DNA of 64,000 bases from Gambelia wislizenii (taxonomy: Eukaryota > Chordata > Lepidosauria > Squamata > Crotaphytidae): NCBI GenBank assembly GCA_030847615.1, contig JAUMIR010000002.1, forward strand, positions 234,689,809 through 234,753,808, written 5' to 3'. Of this stretch, positions 25,901 to 33,540 are shown one piece after another. The position numbers and the translations under genes were made by a program. Position 1 is the first letter of the stretch, and every line of letters begins with the position of its first letter. The notes under the pieces are model-generated. The model was given only the letters and a program-made list of their open reading frames with translations. It did no database searches and was not told the origin of the DNA.

Positions 25901-28876
25901 ACAGAAACTAATAGGGTTGACTCTCAAAGAAATTTCTCTGATGTAGTGTGAGTACATTTCTTTTAAAGAAGAACCTGAGATGCACCACAAAGATGCCGTC
26001 TGAACCTCCCAGCCACAGCTAAAAACCGTTATAAGGATGCATTACTTGTTCTTGAAATCCTCGACAAGATCTTGCATGTTCTTCAGCTCTCCCTCCAGGC
26101 GTCCCTTGTCATTGAGCAGGGCATCGAGCTGCCTCCTGAGGTTGTTGATGTAGGTCTCAAAGATGGGTGCAATGTTGCTCCGCGTGGTCTTCTGCTCCTG
26201 GAGGAGGCTCCATTTGGTCTCCAGCATCTTGTTTTGCTGCTCGAGGAACCGGACCTGGAAAATGCCCACAGGTGAAAGTCAAAAAGCCTGACATTCTTTT
26301 TGGCAAGGACTTGAAATGCTACAAAAGCAGGAGAAAATTAGGAGCCCGTATGGCCCTCAGCTCCCACATATGGTAGTAGATGTATGATAATAAACCCTCT
26401 GAGGAATGCTGGGCAGCTGAGGGTGTGGTGAGGGAGACTGACGGCATGGGAGAGAGGGAAAGGCCCAAACTGGAACCTTCTGGATAAAGAAGCTATGCAA
26501 AACAACAATAAAGCCCTCCAATTTTTGAGAAGAGTTTTTTACTTGTCAAATGGGTAAGAGCCAGGATTTTTAGAAACATTTAGAAATGTTGCTTATTTTG
26601 GACTAGAGTTCCCAGAATCCTCCAGCCCAAATGGCCATTAGCCATGCATGCTAGGGAAGTTCGGGATTGTAGTCTCTAAAAGCAACATTGTCCGGTTGTG
26701 TCCAAGAAACAGCTAGTTGTGAACAACCCCAAGTTGTTTAAATTGAGGCTCATGTTTTACAAAAAAAAAATGACCTATGATAATGATTGAGATTTCAGCC
26801 AAGTAACATCTTAACAGCTCAAGGTGGTTTACATTCAGTTTGACAATGTACTCCCCCAACTACACATACACCCCCCCCCCATAACAGCTTTAGGATTTGA
26901 GTTAGGCTGAAGGATAATGATCACCCAACTAGCTTCCCAACTGACCAGGGATATGGTTCCCCCCCCCTCCATGAATCTTGCATTGTCCAACGTAATAGCC
27001 TGCTAAGACTGCACTAGATGTGGTTGGGTGGGAATATGAATGGATCATGCTGTATAGTCTTTGCATGAATGTAGCATTTCACAGAATATATATTAAATTC
27101 AGATGTTCACAGAGATCATATTGGACTAATTATGAAACATACTACAGCTCCTCTTTAAGTAAAGAATGGATAAACCCAATTACATCAAACCATGGATATG
27201 GTTAATAAAGGATGCTTGTGAGATACTACAGAAAAACAGGTGAGATACTTGTGGATATTTGACAATGTAATCCTAGGCATCGTTACTCAGAAGTATGTCC
27301 CACTGGGTTTAATCGGGTAGGGCTACTGTCAGGTAAGCCCAACTGAATTTAATAGGATATAGTTATTCCCAAGTAGATGCATCTAGGATTATATGCATGT
27401 TTACCTGGATTAAATGTATATAGGACTGTAACCTCAGGCACTAGTCCTAGGTAAATGTAAATGTATGTGATTATAAAGCCAGCATGGTATAGTGGTTTGA
27501 GCACTGGACAACTTTGGAGACAGGATTCAAATCCCGGCTCAGCCATGGAAACCCACTGGGTGACCTTGGGCAAATCACACTCTCTCAGCCTCAGAAGGAG
27601 GCAAAGGCAAAACCTCTCTGAAGAAATCTTGCCAAGAAAACCCCAGGATATGGTCACCTTAGGTCTCCATAATTCAGAAATAACTTGAAGGCACACAACA
27701 ACCACTGGATTATAAATGTGTATGGGAATAAATGCGTACGGGTTTGTAACCTGAGACACTTATAAAGGTGACTCAGGGGATGGAAGCAGGTTTAACAGAT
27801 TATATCGCTTTAGGGTGTGAACCTGTCTTCGTTTACCTTATAAGGCATTATTCATAGTAACGGGGCTATATTAACTGATTGATTAATATGTGAAATAAAG
27901 GCAATTACAGTTAATTGATTTTAAAAGACGCAACCTTGCCCATATAATGGATCAAACAAAAATATTAATATTAAAGAATCTGTTCCATTGACCCACTTGG
28001 TTTCAGAGAAATAGACTCAGAAGCTACACCTTAGTATATTTCTGTGTGTTTTTGGATGAACACCTCCCCACACACACACACACTACACACACAGACACTC
28101 CACACACACTCGTTGTGCTGGCCACCATTTTCACAATGTGAAAAAATGCAGCTTCCATTTCCATATCTGGAATTGCTTGCACTTTTAAAAGTACTGAACC
28201 TGCAAATGCTGACAATACCTGCAATTAATGAGGCAGGTAATCAGGAAGTGGCCAGCTCACCTTAGCCATTTTGTTCTAACTGTGAGGTGGAGGATTTGGA
28301 GAAGGAAAGTTTTATTTGCTGACTCCTACATTGTAGGAAAGAACTGGAAGGGTCATAGGCTCTCTCTGACTGCATAGCAATTCTAACTACAGGGGAAGGT
28401 ATCTCCTGTTGACTTTAAGGATGCTAATAGGTGACACATCTTACCTTGTCAATGAAGGATGCAAATTTGTTGTTGAGGGTCTTGATCTGCTCCTTCTCCT
28501 CCTTGCGTACCTTCTGGATGGTCGGGTCAATTTCCAGGTTGAGAGGGGACAAGAGGCTCTGATTGATGGTGACCTCTTGGATCCCTGGCGATGGGAGCCC
28601 ACCACCAAACCCTCCGCCATAGGCACTGCCAAGGCCTCCGCCAAATCCATAGGAGGACCGGACACTGAAGGAGCTGCCTCCGCCACCACCGCCACCCAGG
28701 GCAATCCTCTTGTTGCTAGAGCCCAGGTTGTAGAGGCTGGAGCTGCCAAAGCCTCCTGGCTTCCTGAAACTGCTGCCCCCTCCGACTCCACGAGACGTAG
28801 AGACGGTGCTGACTCGGACCTGGGAGAACCCACCAGGCCCGGCTGCTGAACGAGAGCTGTAACCAAATTGTGACAT
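4748..28876 (-). CDS. Type II keratin, complete nine-exon gene
   Basis: The coding join on the minus strand is 28876-28445, 26254-26046, 18660-18600, 16329-16234, 14003-13839, 13716-13591, 9703-9483, 6771-6737 and 4935-4748. It totals 1533 bases, giving 510 residues plus stop. All eight introns are GT-AG, with phases 0, 2, 0, 0, 0, 0, 2 and 1, matching type II keratin genes. The head is residues 1 to about 126, rich in Gly and Ser. The rod is about 127-437, opening with [20 protein letters not shown] and closing with [19 protein letters not shown]. The tail is 438-510. Type II keratins pair with type I keratins to build cytoplasmic filaments in epithelia. The rod around exons 4-7 reads like the K7/K8 group, while the Gly-rich head and tail look like epidermal K5/K6-type proteins, so I give no orthologue. 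No cysteine is encoded. No frameshift or stop was seen, so the gene looks functional. The type II keratin call is very secure; the paralogue is not. Confidence 0.97.
5576..6376. mobile_element. pogo/Tigger-like DNA transposon remnant, in intron 8
   Basis: The terminal inverted repeats are CAGGTTGAGTATCCCTTCTC at the left and, read inverted, CAGGTGGAATATCCCTTATC at the right. TA flanks both ends (5574-5575 and 6377-6378), the hallmark of the Tc1/mariner/pogo group. The interior has the A/T-rich text of Tigger-type non-autonomous copies, with no transposase frame. A LINE sits inside at 5599-6060. Confidence 0.8.
5599..6060 (+). mobile_element. Zinc-finger-type non-LTR LINE, 3' end with (GA)n tail
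   Basis: The frame reads [20 protein letters not shown], then [19 protein letters not shown], the C-terminal region of a non-LTR retrotransposon; intact copies end in a CNRTCLSRIGLFSHQR zinc-finger-like motif. A 13-base duplication, atcccttctctga, flanks it at 5586-5598 and 6061-6073. The copy is 5'-truncated and has a one-codon change in the finger region. I do not assign a clade. Confidence 0.8.
6737..6771 (-). CDS. Keratin exon 8: 35-base tail exon
   Basis: The sequence reads G TTG TCT GGT GAT GGA GCT, then GGT TCT GTG AGC ATG A, encoding (R)[11 protein letters not shown]. Exactly 35 bases is the conserved length of exon 8 in type II keratins. Acceptor is CTCAATAG and donor GTAAGT. It joins exon 7 in phase 2 and exon 9 in phase 1. 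Confidence 0.93.
7234..7434 (+). mobile_element. tRNA-derived SINE (ACA-type), in intron 7
   Basis: The order is gtatagtggtttgagcactg, a B-box-like gcttcgaat, then cccactgggtgaccttgggc, ending in repeats of the ggcacacaacaac tail. Two further copies lie at 27475 and 51300. Confidence 0.8.
7435..9107. other. Rest of intron 7, mostly unassigned
   Basis: A short dispersed piece at about 7848-7965 (ggcatcactaaggctggtgt) recurs near 33676-33800. I see no exon, RNA gene or clear element in the rest. Confidence 0.4.
9108..9236. mobile_element. Short foldback element, family 'tagtcccaac'
   Basis: The left arm aaatccacctgctagtccca pairs with the right arm tggaactagcaattggattt, and the inner arms gatccattgaa and ttcaataggtc pair too. 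Other copies lie at about 10960, 16495, 33541 and 46040. In intron 7. Confidence 0.6.
9483..9703 (-). CDS. Keratin exon 7: coil 2 end and helix-termination motif
   Basis: This 221-base exon runs from [19 protein letters not shown] to [20 protein letters not shown] and KLLEGEESR. The helix-termination motif is intact. The residue after GEE is Ser, as in K7/K8 and vimentin, where K5/K6-type keratins carry Cys. The exon ends CG before donor GTGAGT, phase 2, and the arginine codon is completed by exon 8. Confidence 0.97.
9915..9990 (+). mobile_element. CR1 extreme 3' tail
   Basis: Only the last 75 or so bases of CR1 are present (ggatggccctcatggtctct, then a degraded ATTCTATGA end). In intron 6. 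Confidence 0.75.
10426..10954. mobile_element. Non-autonomous DNA element, GGGC..TCTACA ends
   Basis: The ends are GGGATCATCTACATAGG and, inverted, GGGGTTATCTACATGGG. The interior holds short palindromes such as tgtgaccaagg and ccttggtcaca. It is related to 29971-30476. The flanks are taa and tat, close to a 3-bp duplication. In intron 6. Confidence 0.6.
10960..11092. mobile_element. Short foldback element, family 'tagtcccaac'
   Basis: The arms gtcccaactacactaggccc and gagtctactctagttgagac are inverted copies, as in the family at 9108. It abuts the element ending at 10954. In intron 6. Confidence 0.55.
11265..11617 (+). mobile_element. tRNA-derived SINE, copy 1
   Basis: A-box-like tagctcagtggg and B-box-like ggttcaaccc have tRNA spacing, followed by the SINE body (tgtctgtctgagatcctaag). 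The promoter half is decayed, so this is not a tRNA gene. In intron 6. Confidence 0.65.
11618..11825 (+). mobile_element. tRNA-derived SINE, copy 2
   Basis: It repeats the same body (gagacctctctctgcctgag) and the 3' part ending near aacatggcttcat. It directly follows copy 1, so two related SINEs are tandem here. Confidence 0.55.
12308..12335 (+). repeat. (TTTTC)n microsatellite
   Basis: About five units of CTTTT, in intron 6. Confidence 0.85.
12466..12557 (+). mobile_element. CR1 extreme 3' tail
   Basis: The text ggcagggggttggactggat and the end ATTCTATGTTTCTATGAA are CR1's terminal region. In intron 6. Confidence 0.8.
12558..13590. other. Unassigned end of intron 6
   Basis: I see no recognisable element or exon between the CR1 tail and exon 6. 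Confidence 0.4.
13591..13716 (-). CDS. Keratin exon 6: coil 2
   Basis: This 126-base exon is separated from exon 5 by the shortest intron, 122 bases. It encodes [20 protein letters not shown] through AEIENVKNQ. Acceptor is CCCTCAG and donor GTGAGC, phase 0. Confidence 0.96.
13839..14003 (-). CDS. Keratin exon 5: end of 1B, linker L12, start of coil 2
   Basis: This 165-base exon lies between acceptor TTTTCCAG and donor GTGAGC, phase 0. It encodes [20 protein letters not shown], then [20 protein letters not shown] and [15 protein letters not shown]. It includes the L12 linker and the strongly conserved DNNRNLDLD and SIIAEV motifs. Confidence 0.96.
14791..15011. mobile_element. Foldback DNA element, TAA duplication, in intron 4
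   Basis: The left arm GGCCAAATCCACACTACACA matches the right arm inverted with no mismatch. The arms extend through aataatccagttt and the tcctgggatttgtagttt core. TAA flanks both sides. The 221 bases would form a hairpin of about 90 base pairs. Confidence 0.75.
15033..15085 (+). repeat. AGA/AGT trinucleotide repeat
   Basis: A short (GAA)n run passes into a degenerate (GTA)n run, in intron 4. Confidence 0.8.
15231..15368. mobile_element. hAT-like non-autonomous element
   Basis: The ends aggggtaggaattatgcagc and, inverted, caggggtgggtcaag are alike. It shares ends and the ccctccaggtgttgttg segment with 40700-40837. I saw no clear 8-base duplication. Confidence 0.45.
16234..16329 (-). CDS. Keratin exon 4: coil 1B
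   Basis: This 96-base exon lies between acceptor CTTTTAG and donor GTAAGT, phase 0 at both ends. It encodes [19 protein letters not shown] followed by [13 protein letters not shown]. The DINFLR/LYE wording is closer to K7/K8-type rods than to K5/K6-type rods. Confidence 0.96.
16495..16620. mobile_element. Short foldback element, family 'tagtcccaac'
   Basis: The arms ctccaactacagacccaatg and cattgattcaatgggtctag form an inverted pair. In intron 4, just after exon 4 in genome order. Confidence 0.5.
16953..17303. mobile_element. 351-bp near-perfect palindrome (foldback DNA element), in intron 3
   Basis: It starts GGAGATTTTCAGACCGCG and ends with the exact inverse, flanked by GTA at 16950-16952 and 17304-17306. 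The two arms of about 172 bases differ at roughly 12 sites, mostly C/T or G/A changes of the CpG-decay type. The centre, near 17128, is a 7-base spacer between catattttaatcacgg and its inverse. It is CpG-rich compared with the surrounding intron. No transposase is encoded. Confidence 0.9.
17307..18040. other. Unassigned part of intron 3
   Basis: No recognisable element, RNA gene or exon was found here. Confidence 0.4.
18050..18450. repeat. Degenerate 'TTTTCTGCACAGAAAA' repeat, copy 1
   Basis: Several imperfect units of tttctgcacagaaaat and tttcctgcacaacaaaat occur here. The same text, in different order and length, occurs at 30482-30800 and 36308-36560. In intron 3. Confidence 0.55.
18600..18660 (-). 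CDS. Keratin exon 3: coil 1B
   Basis: This 61-base exon lies between acceptor CCCAACAG and donor GTGAGT. It encodes [20 protein letters not shown] after the split lysine. Length and content are those of exon 3 of type II keratins. It is too short to stand out as an open frame and was found by homology and phase. Confidence 0.96.
19507..19688. mobile_element. Foldback DNA element, in intron 2
   Basis: The arms GGCTGCTGCCACACTGCAG and ctgcgcagtgtggcagcagcc are inverted, with the shared tcctgggatttgtagttt core. It is related to 48229-48427. No matching duplication was seen. Confidence 0.65.
19689..23974. other. Middle of intron 2, largely unassigned
   Basis: It holds a (TAG)n-type repeat that folds on itself (20610-20697), several homopolymer runs (for example C at 22891-22900), and short pieces with the common ttgggaattacagttt core near 21950. 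I see no exon or identifiable element in the rest. Confidence 0.4.
20610..20697. repeat. (TAG)n / (CTA)n inverted trinucleotide repeat
   Basis: Runs of GTA/TAG units are followed by ACTACT units, so the tract can fold on itself. Confidence 0.75.
23975..24410 (+). mobile_element. L2-like LINE 3' end
   Basis: The frame [19 protein letters not shown] is the conserved C-terminus of L2-type elements. It is followed by a 3' region (taacccaccttgaatcccat) and an (AATA)n tail at 24386-24409. In intron 2. Confidence 0.75.
24463..24590. mobile_element. hAT-like non-autonomous element
   Basis: The ends cagttctcacactttagac and, inverted, cagggttctcagactttgg are imperfect inverted repeats. It is a diverged relative of 25409-25544. 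Confidence 0.5.
25409..25544. mobile_element. hAT non-autonomous element with 8-bp duplication
   Basis: The ends are CAGTGGTAACCAAACTTTGG and, inverted, CAGTGGTTCACAAACTTTGG. The flanks are ctctagac and ctctagat, a one-mismatch 8-base duplication typical of hAT. In intron 2. Confidence 0.8.
26046..26254 (-). CDS. Keratin exon 2: coil 1A, L1, start of 1B
   Basis: The acceptor TTTCCAG is followed by GTCCGGTTCCTCGAG, encoding VRFLE, which completes the helix-initiation motif. The exon runs through [20 protein letters not shown] to LVEDFKNK. It is 209 bases and ends AAC AA before the donor GTAATG, so the last lysine codon is split (phase 2) and is completed by the A of exon 3. Confidence 0.96.
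26585..26691. mobile_element. Small foldback element, in intron 1
   Basis: The arms aatgttgcttattttggact and gtctctaaaagcaacatt are inverted, with the common gttcccagaatcc and gggattgtag inner segments. Confidence 0.5.
27270..27435. repeat. Dispersed amniote-type repeat
   Basis: The text ttactcagaagtatgtccca, then taagcccaactgaatttaat, resembles a repeat tail common in squamate genomes. The copy is decayed. In intron 1. Confidence 0.4.
27475..27706 (+). mobile_element. tRNA-derived SINE (ACA-type), best copy
   Basis: The order is agccagcatggtatagtggt, B-box-like attcaaatcc, cccactgggtgaccttgggc, and the tail aacttgaaggcacacaacaa. In intron 1. Confidence 0.85.
28068..28110 (+). repeat. (CA)n microsatellite
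   Basis: An interrupted CA run in intron 1. Confidence 0.8.
28445..28876 (-). CDS. Keratin exon 1: head and start of coil 1A
   Basis: This exon encodes residues 1-144. The start is the first ATG of the open frame, with G at -3. The head has Gly/Ser/Phe loops, a run of seven glycines (residues 61-67) and the segment [14 protein letters not shown]. It is followed by the H1-type segment [17 protein letters not shown] and the start of coil 1A, ending ...FASFIDK. The donor GTAAGA follows directly, phase 0. An overlapping plus-strand open frame here is a composition shadow. Confidence 0.97.
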
Positions 28877-29021
28877 GGCTAATTGCAGAGCAAGGCTGGG
28901 ATATTCAGAAAGTTATAGATAAAGGGAGTGGAATATTTTTTTTTTTAAAGTAGCCAGGGAGGCTTTGAGTGGAATGAAAGAGAGAAGAGCCTCTCTGAAC
29001 CTGTGAGCTGGCACTTCCTCT

Positions 29022-29030
29022 CCTTTTATC
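29022..29030 (-). promoter_or_regulatory. TATA-like box of the keratin gene
   Basis: On the minus strand this reads GATAAAAGG, about 150 bases upstream of the ATG. A start site 25-31 bases downstream would fall near 29000, giving a 5' leader of about 120 bases. Further upstream, on the minus strand, CCCAGGCAG (AP-2-like) and ACACACCC (KLF-like) fit an epithelial promoter but are weak evidence alone. Confidence 0.5.
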
Positions 29031-29039
29031 CGTTAGAAA

Positions 29040-29965
29040 GAGCTGGGGGCAGAGAGGGATCATTTTACTGCCTGGGAGGACTTGGGTGTGTCTGTCAGCC
29101 GTCCCACTTGCCTTCAACCTGCTGAGCTTGGAGCAGAGGAGAAAAGCAGGCAAGGAAACACTATCCGCTCCACTGCACCTGGCACTTTTCCTCTGGAGCT
29201 TTGCACTGGGCATCTCTCACCAGGAGTATTTGAGTGGCCTTAAGACGTCCCTCTTTTTATTTCTCTATGTGTGTATTATAAGATGAATTAGGAAATGGTG
29301 TCAGTTCCCCCCCCACACACACACACACTTTTTAGGTTTCCATGGAAAGCACGCACAAAAAAGAGAGAGTGCAAAGTTTGGGAAAGTTCCTCATTTTAGA
29401 TGCATGCTGCTTGGGAGCTTCTGGAGGTTTGTAGTCCGAAAAGATAGTGGGCAGGAAACAAGTGAGAAGCAGATGTCTAAATAGAGACTCAGGAAGAAGG
29501 GAGGGGGGAAGAAGAACTGAAGTGAGGGGCAGGGAACCTCACATTGGATCTTAGCCACCGCACACAAATGATGTGCCATTTCCGAGGCTTTTGGTTGTTG
29601 TATTTCTCCACTCCCCTCCCCAAAAGACAGGATCCTCTATCTTTCAGTGTTTACATTGGGGCTACTGTCCCCTGTCCATTAAAACTTGTATACATTCTAG
29701 TATGTGTGTCCCAACTATATATGTTTGTATGTAATTTTGCTTTTTAAAAACTCCTTTTAAAACTTTGTTTTATTCTACAGTTAATAATTTCACCCTTTAT
29801 ACACCAATGGCAAGTGGTAGCATGACTGTTTTTCCTTTATGTCAGTGAAAGGCTTCACAGCAAATTTTTCAATATCTCATATTTAGTAGGCATCTAATTC
29901 TTCGCTAATTTCTTTTTCAACGGAAGCCCTGAGCAATTTTAGCAATTGTCTTCTGATCTACTGTG
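29040..29965. other. Upstream flank of the keratin gene
   Basis: I see no identifiable transposon in these 900 bases next to the promoter, in contrast to most of the window. It may hold promoter-proximal control elements. A small CA run lies at about 29312-29329. Confidence 0.4.
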
Positions 29966-29970
29966 ATAAA

Positions 29971-30476
29971 GGGCTCATCTACACTAACCAGGATACACTG
30001 GCTCCCTGGCAGCGTATCCTGGCTGCAGAGGTGGTCCCCCCAGCATTACCAGGACAAAACAGGCCAGAGTCCAAATAGGACACCAGCCCTTTGCTGAAGC
30101 CACCACTGCCAACTCCACCATTTTCTCTGCTACTGCAGAAGCATGGCAGGGGTCCTGCAACATATGACTGCAGGTCCCTGCATGTGACCAACCTCGGTCA
30201 CATGCTGAGGGACTCCTGCCTGGTTTATGAGACAGCCAGGGAGCTAGCAGCAGCAGCAAGGGATGGTGTTCTAGGATGGGCTCCCGCAGGCATGTGGTGG
30301 GGCCTGATCCGGCAGTACCAGATTAAACTGAGTATTATTTAAAAATGCAGCCCTATCCTGGCTTGCCCCTGTTCCAGCCCTGTATCTGTTCCAGGGGCTG
30401 TTTGGGAGCAGATCAGGGTAAATTCCCTGTGTCATCAGGACTGCAGGACATTGGAATGGGGGCCAGTTGGGGTATT
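29971..30476. mobile_element. Non-autonomous DNA element, truncated copy
   Basis: The left end GGGCTCATCTACACTAACC and the interior (catgtgaccaacctcggtca) match 10426-10954. The right end is lost at ttgccc, where the next repeat begins. Confidence 0.55.
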
Positions 30477-30481
30477 TGCCC

Positions 30482-30800
30482 AGTCTTCAAAAACTGTAGT
30501 TTTCAAAGATTCTTTGCAGTTTGTTCTATGCAAAATTCACAGGGGGGGGGTTGTTTGCATAGGAATCAATATTTCCTATACGGAAAACAGGATTTCTACA
30601 AAGAAAATAATATTTCTGTGCAGAAAAATCTGCAGAAAAATATTTTCTGCACAAAAATGTTGTTTCCTGCACAGAAAATAACTTGTTTTCTATGCAAAAA
30701 TATTATGTGTGAATTCTCCCTAGAATGAGTCCCATACTGTGAGGAATATGTTTTTGTCCATTTCCCAACTATTTTTTACAGTCTTTCCATCCCTAGATTG
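30482..30800. repeat. Degenerate 'TTTTCTGCACAGAAAA' repeat, copy 2
   Basis: Repeated units such as tttctgtgcagaaaaatc and tttcctgcacagaaaata occur in both orientations. Confidence 0.6.
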
Positions 30801-31349
30801 AACAAGTGAGTAGAATTTGAACCTGGAGCTCCAAAAGGAATGCTTTCCCTGCTGTAACAGCCCTGGTTGACAGAGACAGCCCAATTGAACAATGGTATTC
30901 TTTGTATTTGATCTAAATCAACAAAAGCATCAGACAAGCTATTCAAAGGCCAAGAGTCTTTTTCTGTCTAGGTTTTTGATCTACAGGAGGCATTATTTCT
31001 GGGGAAATGCATCCTAAGAGAATATCCCAAGTCCCCCTCCCCATTTGCAAAATGCAAATAAGAATACGAACAAACCCTGTTTAGGGAACTGTGTTTGAAA
31101 CAGAGGGGCCAGGTAAGAGCAATGGGATTAGAGACCTCCTTCTGCTCGCTTTAAAATCCAGTGTAAGCAATTGACAATCCTAATTATCACCACCAGCTAA
31201 ATAAGTATGGCAGAAGTAGATGTTGTAAGGGATTTCCCATTATAATGCTAATGAGAGTGGGTAGGGCAGAGGAGAACTGGCAGGGAGGGAGGTGCTGATC
31301 TTTCCCTGTCTTTAACAATTCTCCTCTGGAAATCCCCCTCCCCACAAGG

Positions 31350-31700
31350 CCATTTCATTCCTTCCAACATTTCACAGATAAAAACCAGGACACATGGGGC
31401 CAAGCAATATTGGAATGTCGTCAAGATGGCAAAAGCTATTAATGAGGAAGAACAGACTAGGAGAGGCTGCCACAGTCTGCTTTTTGCCTGAGCCTACTGA
31501 GAAGGGCAATAGTCCACCCTCTCCTTTCCTCTCCGGTCTCCTCTGGTGAGTTAATAGAGTGGAAACTACTCTTGCATTTTGAGCTCAGTTTGCAGCAATG
31601 GAAGTAAGCTGAGGACAAAGGGTGAAGGAGAAGAGAGAAACGGGGACACTTTAAAAGCATCCAAAAATGTGGGATGACTGGATTAATCGGGACTGTCCCT
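31350..31700. repeat. Dispersed repeat shared with 59510-60070
   Basis: It begins ccttccaacatttcacagat and ends near gggactgtccctgccaaat. The second copy keeps the same order (gaggaagcacgcacaagcta; gagagaaactgggacatttt) around an inserted LINE. Confidence 0.55.
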
Positions 31701-31867
31701 GCCAAATCCGTTAAGGGTATGTCATTTAAACTTTGCTCCCCCAAACAAACACACAACTGAGCTGCAAAGTTAGAAACACTGAGGAGAAAAGAGATTTGGG
31801 GGAGAGATTTGCTGCCTGTCCCCCCACCACCACTTCCTCTGCAGCTGCCCCCTCCTTATGTGACTTC

Positions 31868-32106
31868 CCTCCATTTCCAGGCAGAAGTCAAAGTGCTGGT
31901 TTTGGCCTTTAAAGGCCTGCACAGCTTGGGTCCAGACTATTTGAAAGGCCACATCTCCTTATATAAACCAGTGCAAGCTTTAAGATCTGCAGGGGAAGGC
32001 TGTCTCTCAGTCCCATCACTTTCCCAGGTGTGGTCGGTGAGGGCTCAGGAGACAGCTTTCTCTATGGCCGCCCCCAGGCTGTGGAACTCCCTTCCATGGG
32101 AGGGTA
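31868..32106 (+). mobile_element. L2-like LINE C-terminal fragment
   Basis: The frame LKALHSLGPDYLKGHISLY, then ETAFSMAAPRLWNSLPWE, is the L2-type C-terminus. CR1 follows at once. Confidence 0.75.
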
Positions 32107-32750
32107 GTAAAAATGAAAAGCACAGATATAGGATGGGTGACACCTGGCTTGAGGGCAGTACGTGCAAAAGGGATCTTGGAGGCTTAGTGGACCACAAGCT
32201 GAACATGAGTCAGCAGTGTGATGCAGCAGCTAAAAGAGCCAATGTGATTCTAGGCTGCATCAGTAGGCGTATAGTGTCTAGATCAAGTGAAGTAATAGTG
32301 CCACTCTACTTTGCTTTAGTCAGACCTCACCTGGAATACTGTGTCCAGTTCTGGGCACCACAATTCAAGAAGGATATTGAGAAGCTGGAACATGTCCAGA
32401 GGCGGGCAACCAGGATGGTGGGTGGTCTGGAAGCCATGATGCCCTATGAGGAGCAGCTTAGAGAGAAGAGAAGGCTGAGAGGTGACATGATAGCCATGTT
32501 TAAATATTTGAAGGGATTTCATACTGAGGAACGAGCGAGCTTGTTTTCTGCTGCTCCAGAGACTAGGACACGGAGCCATGGGTTCAAACTACAGGAAAAG
32601 AGATTCCACCTAAACATTAGGAAGAACTTCCTGACAGTAAGCTGTTCAGAAGTGGAATGCACTGCCTGGGAGTGTGGTGGAGTCTCCTTCTTTGGAGGTT
32701 TTTAAACAGAAGCTGGATGGCCATCTGCCACAAGGGCTTTGATTGGGTAT
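32107..32750 (+). mobile_element. CR1-like LINE, longest reverse-transcriptase fragment
   Basis: The frame DLGGLVDHKLNMSQQCDAAA, then PLYFALVRPHLEYCVQFW, PQFKKDIEKLEHVQRRATRM and [18 protein letters not shown], is the C-terminal part of the CR1 reverse transcriptase. A frameshift occurs near 32640. The far 3' tail is missing. Confidence 0.85.
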
Positions 32751-33540
32751 TCCTTCATTTATTTTATGCATATACTTCAAGAGAATTGTCATGCACATAA
32801 ATTGGCAAGTTTTATTCTTTTGAAACAAGTTTGTTCCTGTGTCTCTTAACAGCTGGTTTATGAGCTGACATCAGGCTGAGAATAGCGACATCAGATTGCT
32901 GTGAAAAGTTTCATTTGTTCTCTTCAGCAGCTTAAGTTGTTTCTAAAGGATTAAAGGGAGCACATGGAGTGGGACTCACTGTCTGAGGTTGTCACCCCCA
33001 AGGAAGGAAAAACAATATGAAATTGGCGATCATTGGCACATTTTACCTTTTAAAGCACCTCCGTTTGTCTCCAGATGTGTCAGTACAAAGGCTTCACAAG
33101 AGTCAGTGTATTCTGCATACAAAGGGGCTTGTTCCCTTACATAAAGACAGATATGGGCTAGATGGCAAAGGAATTGCCTTTGTGTCTAATAACGGGCGGT
33201 GGGGCACTTTACTGTCTTGCTTTGCTTTTGTGCCCAAAATGTCCCACAGCCAATAACAGGTGTGGCATTTACGTGTATCATACCTCTCTCTACCACCAGT
33301 TTAAACCCAGCTTTAACATCTCAGGAAGATGGAACTCTGTCACCCTCCATCATCACATTTTCCCCCTACAATGACTGTTAACATCCACGTGTGATGAAGA
33401 AGACTATGAGTTTTGAAAGCTTGCATAATATATTTTGCGGCTTTCCATCAACCTAATAAAGGCATCACTACAATGTGTGTGTGGTTTTTTTGGGGGGGGG
33501 GGTAGGGACTGCATGGACATCACAGCTAAAAGAACAGTTC
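32751..33540. other. Unassigned stretch
   Basis: A piece at about 33385-33476 (tttgaaagcttgcataatat, then ctaataaaggcatc) looks like a dispersed-repeat tail. The rest is unassigned. Confidence 0.35.

Noticed and set aside
28409..28849. Plus-strand open frame of 146 codons over keratin exon 1
   Set aside because: It is a shadow of the Gly/Ser-rich coding exon on the minus strand; no splice or start context supports it.
31809..32705. 298-codon plus-strand frame, the longest in the window
   Set aside because: It joins an L2-like C-terminus to a CR1 reverse-transcriptase piece by chance, and is a pair of retrotransposon fragments, not a gene.
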